Below are positions 56,828 to 64,000 of a DNA stretch of 64,000 nt, piece by piece. Numbering within the stretch: the stretch's first letter is position 1; the number at the start of each line of letters is the position of its first letter. The notes beneath the pieces are model-generated. The model did not search any database. It was not told where the DNA came from and was given only the letters and a program-made list of their open reading frames with translations. The translations under genes were made by a program, and so were the position numbers. The DNA comes from Turritopsis dohrnii (lineage: Eukaryota > Cnidaria > Hydrozoa > Anthoathecata > Oceaniidae): NCBI GenBank assembly GCA_027922465.2, contig BQMF02000260.1, positions 310,001 to 374,000 on the forward strand, in the 5' to 3' direction.

Positions 56828-59800
56828 ATGTTAGATCAAGACGACGATGAAAGTTTAATGACGGCTTCACCAAGAGTTAAGTATGCTGCCAAAGATACCA
56901 ATAATGATAAAGCTACTTTGCTTTCTTCCAGTGAAGATGATGTCGCAGAAGAATACACGGGTATATTATACATGATTTGTCAGTTGAGATGATTTTAAAT
57001 TTGTTGGTAACCTTTGAAATATTGTATTATCTTCATGTGAATCATTACATGCAATACCTTTATAGTCTGAAGCATTTATCAGCAAGGAATTAAGTGTTTT
57101 AAGATCAGAAAAAAACGTTTCTAATTTTCTCTTTTCCTTATACTTTTGTTACGTTACGTTGCTTTTCTTTTTTCGTTTAAAGATATATTTGCTGACCGGC
57201 AAGGCGAATTGATAAGCTCTACAGCTAACCTTGATGAGGGAGATTCAGTTTCAGCAAGTGACAATGAAATAACAGGTTACACCGGAGATGTTGATATGTA
57301 CACAGATGGCAATGAGAAAGAAGATATTGATAGTGATTATGTTAAAGAGGGCACGTTGATTGATTTAAATGATGATGCGGTGGAGGAAATTCAAGAAAAT
57401 GAAGACAAAGCAGTCAATGCCCACAAATTGATTACAACCGATTCCATTGTTGAGATTACGAGTAAATTAGAAGAAGCAAAAGTTTCATCTGATCTTGAAC
57501 AGAAGCCAGGAAAACCAGTTAAAGTTGACGATATATATGAAAATGAAGAGACTGTTTCACTCTCCAATACAGACAATGTGAATTTGGTTGTTTCCTCTCA
57601 CTCTGAATCCGATAATGAGGACATTACCGGATATCTAAGTTCAGGAGAGATGTCTCAACAGCAGCAGAATTCATCAACAAATGTGAAGAGAAAAAAACAC
57701 CGATCACGTACGTTGTCAACTTCTAATGAAAAGGAATCTCATATGAAAAAATTAAATGTGGAATTGAACAGTTCAACTGAGTTTGTTGACCAGGACCATA
57801 GTCAAGTGGTTGAAGTAATGGAAAAGACACGTCATAAGAAAAAGAAAAAGAAAGGAAAACTCAACGACGATCTTCCGGCGAAAGATCATGTTATAAGCCC
57901 TGGAAAACTGATTGATATCGAGTCGCCACCGCAGACACCTTCTATAGCATTAAACAAATCTAAAGATGTGGACAATGACACAAGTATAGCTCGGAAGTCG
58001 AAAAGTAAACGAAAACGCACGAGACACAAGGTTTATTTGGATGACCCTGACATTCATCAGTTGATTAGTGATCATGTCGCATTGCTTCATAAATTCATTG
58101 AAGATGTGCAGTCTGGGAAACATTTGAAAAAGCAACCACACGGTAAGAATCCAACATTATAGAGTCTAACCATTTTTTTTGAAACCTGGTTTCCTCCAAC
58201 TTACAATGTTTTACAGTAGGTCAGAACTCCAAATACAGCATTGTTTATGGTCCAAAGAAAGATAATAGCCAAGCAGTCAAGCCTTATGCCGGTCATCATA
58301 TTCGTGGAAAAAATTTAATAGCTCGAATACGAAACGATGACATTTCAACAAGTTCCGGTGACGAAGAGGATCAGTACTTGAATGGACCAAAGGACCATCG
58401 AAATGTCTATTCTGCAAGTGAGTTTTAACTGATAAATCACGTTTGTATTGAAGTGAACATAAAAGTAACGGTTTCTTTTTTTGTTTACATAATCAAATCT
58501 TGTCACTTGTAAATAATAAGAAAAGTTCTTTTGATTATGCTAACTATCAGATAAAATTTCATTACTTTCAAAATAAGTCTGTGGTTAAAAAGTCATTATT
58601 GTTTTGTTTTTTTTGTGTGTTTTTTTTTGTAAAAGCAAGTTTAAGTTTTTGAAAAAAATCTCATGTAAGACATTTTCTATGAAACATTGATTCGTATTTA
58701 CTTTTTGATAAATTCTTAACCTTTTTTGTCTTTTCAAGTATTAAAATATTTAGATGAGAAATAAGTTATTGGATTTGGGTTTATAGAAATTCTATCAACT
58801 TTTCAGATTTTGAAAAGCATTATTCTCATCAAAAAATGTATGATGTATGTCCTGATTGTGGTGAGAGGCATTTACCTGATGACCCAATACCTTTGCAAGA
58901 TGTTTGCCCTGATTGTGGGGTACGACACAACAATCCGTATGAGCATTTACCAATGGCACAGGTTTGAAATCATTCTCTTATTCCAGAAAAGTTATATATT
59001 TATACGAGATTCCTAATGTTGTCTGCTTTTTGAATGTAATTGTAAATAATATTCATACAACTGAGTTCTTTCTTTACTTAATCCATAAACTTTACACTAA
59101 AAGAATAAACAAATACGCATACTTTGTTTTGAATCAAAGTTTTGTAAGTTTAACCTTGCAGACTAAAATTAATTTGGACACCTCTTCCCCAACCTCCCTT
59201 TGGCTAGGGGGTGATCCTTCACACCAGGGGATCATTTCTTCAGTTTTCACTAACACAAGTTTCGACTAACAGCATACTGTTCCCTTTAACAGAAGCCATG
59301 GCAGAAGTACGTAGATGCTTGTCAGGATGCGCTTAAGCCTGGACAACGCTACCAACAGGTGCCTACAGAACAGGTAACATCAGACTAACTTCATAATATT
59401 TTATACTAAACTACAGTAACATCCGCCGTTTTTTCCAATCCATCTTGCTGTTTCCATTCAGATTTTGTTGTATTTTTTTTTCGTGTGTATTGTTTTAACT
59501 AATTTTATCTTAATGTTTGTCAATTTTTTTCTTTGGAAGCCAGAACCACATTTATATACAGCTCTCCTATTGTTGGAGTTGTGCTAATAAATTGTGAATC
59601 TTTTATTCACTTCTTCATAATAATTTCCAATTTTATTATCTTTCCATTGAATGTTTTCTTGGTTTTTTTTTCAAAGCAATAAAATATATTTAGTTTGCTT
59701 TAGATAGCAAAGAGGCTTAGTGTTAAAATAAACTTCAATTTTTGTTTAATGTTTTTTGTTTTGTTTGGGAAACTATTGTAGTAATTCTTTAATAATTTAT

Positions 59801-60895
59801 TTCAAATTCTTATTTTTCTATGAAGTCCATGTTACTACAAAATGGTCGCACAACAGATACTTGCTTTGAAACTGTTTCTAACTACAACTATCTCTCTCTT
59901 TATTGTTGATGGACACTGCTTGCAATAATTGATATATTTTATTATAAACCTCTACGTAATTGAGATAATAGATGTCGTTTAAGACTAAATATCTCAGTTA
60001 CTGGAATATGTAATGACTAAATACAACCTGTTATTGCAGGATCCAGTGGACACGAAGCCGGACACATTACCAAGTAAGTTCATTTGCGTTCATTTTGATA
60101 TACGTTTCACACACACTCTTGTTTGGAAAGTGGGGCTGGTTTTCTTGTCAATACCAACATGAAAATTATATGTTGGAAATGGTTACGATAAGAGTTTTGA
60201 GTTGTGTTTACCAAGCTTAAAATGGCTTTTGTCTAATCAGTCCTATTCTATTCTGACCAAACTGCTAATAAGAATTCCTCAAAAAGAGGTCCTAGAACAT
60301 TTAAGATCCCTATTTCGGTTTTGGAAGGATTGATGATTTCAAAGGAGATGGTTCTCATTTATAAAAGCACAGTTCCAGTTAGAATGTATCCATGTGGAAC
60401 ATGTAAAGTATCACTAAAGTTTGTGATACTAATAATTTATGGTTTAAGGTTTAACTAAGTTAAATTTAATCTGAGATCTTTGTGAGCAGATGGTTAAGAT
60501 TCAAACAGATGGAGAAACATTAGTACATTGACTAAGAGCTTTCACGATGAAATTTTATGAAAATGTTGCATAACTTCCTTTCCAAAAAGAACTGGTGCAA
60601 TTTGATAAAAAGAACATTTTAAAGTTCAATATAGATGTTTATAAGTCAGGGTGAAGGTTTGAGATTTTGTATGGATATCGTTGTTATCTAACTTTCAATA
60701 TTTGAACGAAAAATTTAAATTTGTAAAGAAACGCTCCTTCAAATTAGTGTGTTTTTTTTTTCTGCAGGAAAGTGGAAAATAAATTCCTAATTTGCATTTC
60801 GTTGAAACGTGGATTTTGTCCAAGAAATGACTAAACCTTATTCAACAATGTTATTGTAAAATTATTTTATTTCTTTTCCTCTTACTTTTCTATTT

Positions 60896-60943
<48 letters not shown>

Positions 60944-62865
60944 TTGGTTTTTTTTGTTTGTTTTTTTTTCCTTTCGAACGTTTTTGCAGCCTTGGAAGTC
61001 GCAGTATATACATGTCTGTCATGAGGGCAAACAAAAGGCATGGACATACTTTTATGACGAGATCTAATTCCAATCTTTATTTTATTCAGTAATTTTCACT
61101 TGGGGTACTCTTTACATCGATGTAAAAATTATTTTGAAATTCGGTATATTGATTTAATAAAACAGCTTTAAAATTTCCGTTTCCAACATTATGAAACACA
61201 CTGTATGTTTACCAATCACCTCCTGAATTATCCGCCCCCTCTTAAGCTCGAAAAATTAAATAAACACCCTGGGCGTTTATTAGAGAACTTATGCTAACTG
61301 TAAAGTGGTGTATTGCACCTTTCTTAAAGCAATGTATGTCTTCATTGTTCAGGTATCGAAGGGCCTCACACAGCGGATGATTTACGAATTGGAGTCCGTT
61401 ATAAATTAAAAGTAAGTTCAAACGATAGCATTTTTCCGTTTGAATCAATCTCCATTCTTTTCTGTTGTGAGAAAGCAAGTGGGAAGTAAATGAAGCAAGT
61501 GAGACATATAAGATGTTATTGTTTTTAGTATCTTGGGTCTTCGCAAGTCACAACCCAACATCCTGTAACCAAGGAAACACGGATGCAGCAAGCACAAGAT
61601 GCTTACAGCAGAATCAAGGTTTCATTTTTTCTTGCATCATAGGAGGAAGATTATTTGGCTTTTGCTTTTGTTAAAAAAAGAAAGTTAATCGAGGTTGTAA
61701 AAGAAATCCGAAATTTTATTTTGTTTTGCTTGTTGCCAGGGAACAAGTGGTGATGATAATGACGATGACGATGATGATGAAGATGCTAGCACCAACGTTG
61801 AAATGTTCATCTCACTTGAGAGAATCAAAATCTTGAACAAAGATACGAAGGTTAATTAAGGCTTATATGCCTTGTTGAATATTTCAAAATTTGAAATGTG
61901 TCTTATGTAAATTTCACATGAATTGAATTTGCATTGCATTATTATTTTTCACACACACACACAGGCGAAACATTGATAACCTGCATAAAAAATCTTATAA
62001 TATTATAATTAATTGCATTGCACAGGTTCTTTTGAAACTTTTTCCAACGTAAATCTGGGGCACATTTGTTGAAAGATCAGTGCAAAGGAGTGCGGTTCTA
62101 TAGAAATATATACACTATTTCAAATAAAATGCTCTTCATTGCAATGGTTTTTTTGGCGATTTGGCCACTTGGAAGACTGGTCTGACAAATGAAATCTAAT
62201 TTCTTTAATCTTAACCATCTCCTGATCTTGTTTAGTTCGAAGATGTTCTCATGGATCATGCATTGCGAACTGTTTGTTTCATTTGCGATATGGGCAAAAT
62301 TCTTGTATTGATGGCCCGTAGGTTAACAAGTGATCATACCACTGATTTTTCGATTGAGCAAGGAAAACCAATTTCACTTGGATCGATTGTTGGTGACAGA
62401 GAAAAGAAAACTTCTAAAAACATTTGTCATGTTTTTGAGGGCGAAGAGGAGGTAAAGTGTGTGCTCTTTCGCGGTGCTCAGATATGACCGAACGTGCTTT
62501 ATGAAAATTCTCAGTGTGACCAAAGATTTTTTTAAAACAAAAATAAAGCTCTATTCAAATATTGTTTTTACCTCCCTAATTCTAAGACCACCTTGACCGT
62601 ATTTACGGTGTAAACGTTCTCATGAAATATGAGAGAAGCCTATTGTTTTGATCAAGATTGTTTTGACAATATCACTATTTTTCAGGCTTCCAAAATTGCG
62701 AAAGCCATCGGACAAGCATTTAACATTGCATATCGAGACTTTCTTCAAAGTAACGGTATTGCTCATGAACACGTAGAAGAGGCCGAGTATTGTCATGTAC
62801 TGGAATCACAAAAACTTGTTGGTGCAGACTTGGACAGACTGACAGACCAGCAAAGTTCAAAGGAT
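56828..62865 (+). CDS. APBA/Mint/X11-like adaptor with PTB domain (3' partial)
   Basis: Eleven exons join in phase: 56828-56960, 57183-58142, 58217-58417, 58807-58961, 59293-59373, 60040-60073, 61353-61411, 61529-61618, 61740-61850, 62236-62451, 62686-62865 (740 codons, open at the right edge). ATG 56828 opens an acidic N-terminus. Exon 2 has Lys/Arg-rich tracts (KKKKKKGKL, SKRKRTRHK). Exon 4 carries two copies of VCPDCGxRH. The PTB domain starts near residue 530 (RIGVRYKLKYLGSSQ). It continues through TRMQQAQDAYSRIK, an Asp-rich insert, FISLERIKILN, LMDHALRTVCFI, LVLMARR, KNICHVFEG and IGQAFNIAYRDFLQSNGI. Order and wording match APBA1-3, which bind NPxY tails such as APP and link them to Munc18 and kinesin/CASK partners. 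The donor after SSKD (62865) leads to PDZ exons expected beyond 64000. Confidence 0.9.
58807..58961 (+). other. Duplicated CPDCG-x-RH motif exon of the Mint-like gene
   Basis: Two copies of VCPDCG(E/V)RH, 25 residues apart, give CxxC plus C-terminal His in each half, a spacing that could bind one shared zinc. I do not recall this motif in vertebrate APBA proteins. Zinc binding is inference from the pattern. Confidence 0.6.
60285..60345 (-). mobile_element. Relic of SINE family S2 body, in intron 6 of the Mint-like gene
   Basis: GAGGTCCTAGAACATTTAAG and CCCTATTTCGGTTTTGGAAG correspond to GAGGTCCTAGAGCATTTAAA and CCCCGTTTGGGCTACGGAAG in the copies near 15.9-16.2 kb. Only the central body is recognisable. 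Confidence 0.5.
60897..60941. repeat. (GTT)15 microsatellite
   Basis: About fifteen GTT units lie in intron 6 of the Mint-like gene, followed by T-rich sequence. Poly-Asn and poly-Thr frames on the minus strand are artefacts of it. Confidence 0.9.
61128..61205. mobile_element. Detached right end of the 26885-27790 TIR element family
   Basis: TTTTGAAATTCGGTATATT, AAACAGCTTTAAAATTTCCG and AACATTATGAAACACACTGTA match the right end at 27716-27790. No matching left end was found within 1 kb, so it is a truncated copy, in intron 6 of the Mint-like gene. Confidence 0.7.
62054..62172. mobile_element. Foldback MITE family F, copy g
   Basis: CACATTTGTTGAAAGATCAG, AAAGGAGTG, CTATAGAAATATATACACTA, ATGCTCTTCATTGCAATG and GGCGATTTGGCCACTTGG follow the family order. 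It sits in the intron between the PTB exons at 61850 and 62236. Confidence 0.6.
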
Positions 62866-63113
62866 GTAAGTAATCTGTAAAAATCAAACTAAACATCGTA
62901 AACCCACGGTTAACTTTGAACCTACGAAATACCTGATACATGATACGTAGTTAATCAAATCCTGTTCAGGCGATTCTTGATTGCTGAATTTATGTTAAAA
63001 AGCCAATAGTGAGTGAGAGGGTAAACGGATGTGTGCCTCGTATTGATGTAAAATTGATATTTTCCCACTACACTGCATCTTTTCATCTATCCTTTTCCGA
63101 GGGTTACGTCTTT

Positions 63114-63233
63114 CCCAGTGGTGAAAATCGTCAAAAAGTCACTGTGATGAAGAACATTTTTATTGAAGTAGTGTGTATATATGTATAGAAATACACTCCT
63201 TCGCAGTGATTTTTCGTCAACTTCGCCCGCTAA
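63114..63233. mobile_element. Foldback MITE family F, copy h
   Basis: CCCAGTGGTGAAAATCGTCA, GTCACTGTGATGAAGAACAT, TATGTATAGAAATACACTCC and TTCGCAGTGATTTTT follow the family order, and the end CTTCGCCCGCTAAG is a worn terminus. Confidence 0.65.
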
Positions 63234-63280
63234 GTTGCAAGAAATGTATGTTATAAGGTAGCCTCTTCTTCAGCGACCTA

Positions 63281-63380
63281 GCCGGCACATTTGTTAAAAA
63301 ATCTCTGCGAAGGAGTATATTTCTATATAAACAATTTCATTAAAAATGCTCTCCGTCGCAGTGATTTTTTCAGTCTGAGC
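63281..63380. mobile_element. Foldback MITE family F, copy i
   Basis: GCACATTTGTTAAAAAATCT, CTGCGAAGGAGTATATTTCT and AAAATGCTCTCCGTCGCAGT give the inverse orientation to copy h, 48 bp downstream of it. The pair forms a larger inverted repeat. Confidence 0.65.
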
Positions 63381-64000
63381 TAAACGAGCACATTGTTGGA
63401 ATTCTGCGTAAGCGAAGAATTCCATTGCAACCGTCTGTATTTTTTCCCTTCTTCATCTTCACTGACTAAACCTTAGCGTTAAACGCGGAACTGGTCTAAA
63501 TGACATTTATGTTATATATAGCACAAAAACTGCTGTTGTGCGAAAGCAAATAACAGCTGCTGATCAGCAAGTGTTACAAACATTCTTCTGGGATGACCTT
63601 CTGGCCGTAGAAGCGTGTTAAGGAACACCAAAGACACGATTCTTTAATACTTCCACTGTCTTTCAATGAAATCAAGTGGGATCAGCGTGGTTAGAACTAC
63701 AATATACATCCATTGAAATTCTTTAGTCCCTTTAGAAATCTCACAATCTATGCCTCATACAAAGCCCCTATAACTCATACTTCGTTCTATCAGATGAAAA
63801 TTGTAAATGACATGATTGAAAAACACACTCATAAATTCAGTTGTTTCCCCAATACAAGAACTTTCTTTATCACTAACAAAGAACAGGTTGTAATTTTCCA
63901 CAACACAAACAACATCAACTAAGAATTAAATAATTGTTTTGAAAGCATACCTATCAGGTCATGTGCATCAACTTCTGAATGAAATCATCAATCAAAGTTC

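Larger units (their letters stand above)
62866..64000. other. Intron of the Mint-like gene to the window edge
   Basis: No PDZ-coding exon was found after the donor at 62866; the two MITEs at 63114 and 63281 lie here. The frame at 63713-63922 has no recognisable domain. Confidence 0.5.

Noticed and set aside
60862..61047. Poly-Asn or poly-Thr protein
   Set aside because: Translation of a GTT microsatellite inside an intron of the Mint-like gene.
1..64000. CRISPR arrays, operons, prokaryotic defence systems
   Set aside because: Spliced metazoan genes and animal retroelements throughout; direct repeats seen are microsatellites or transposon parts.

Overview
This is animal nuclear DNA. It is AT-rich and gene-sparse, the coding regions are broken by short phase-consistent GT-AG introns, and the gene families are metazoan: a FERM-domain scaffold, MFSD12, PTTG1IP and APBA/Mint. 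Several independent transposon families fill the spaces. The mix of non-LTR elements (one with a 2A peptide and PHD-like finger, one with an SGNH-type ORF1), a Penelope-like fragment and many TIR elements suggests an early-branching invertebrate, perhaps a cnidarian. That guess is inference; the species cannot be fixed from the sequence alone. Exon-intron models were built by eye from conserved protein families, acceptor/donor dinucleotides and codon phase.

Layout. (1) 1-4.3 kb: repeats and MITEs, no secure gene. (2) 4.30-10.76 kb, + strand: thirteen exons of an FRMD3/FRMD5-like FERM protein ending in a C-terminal membrane anchor; its first exon(s) were not found. (3) 10.8-19.6 kb: foldback MITEs, a Tc1/mariner-like element, two tRNA-derived SINE families, and a decayed minus-strand LINE that starts with a 2A ribosome-skipping motif. 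(4) 19.68-24.96 kb and 36.70-42.12 kb: two directly repeated copies of an MFSD12-like lysosomal transporter gene, ten coding exons each. (5) Between them, 25.8-30 kb is a nest of TIR transposons and 30.60-35.62 kb is a complete minus-strand PTTG1IP-like gene (three coding exons, one in an isolated 5' position). (6) 42.1-56.8 kb: an esterase-ORF1 LINE split by a hAT-like element, a Penelope-like fragment with GIY-YIG endonuclease, and several copies of one medium-length dispersed repeat. (7) 56.83-62.87 kb and continuing off the right edge, + strand: an APBA/Mint/X11 adaptor with acidic N-terminus, a duplicated CPDCG-x-RH motif and the PTB domain; its PDZ exons must lie beyond the window.

The four host gene families share a membrane-trafficking flavour (cortical FERM scaffold, lysosomal transporter, single-pass PSI-domain protein, Munc18/APP adaptor), but nothing shows that they work together. 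The most informative structures are the MFSD12 duplication, whose right breakpoint lies inside the last coding exon, and the transposon stratigraphy, which lets several insertions be ordered in time.
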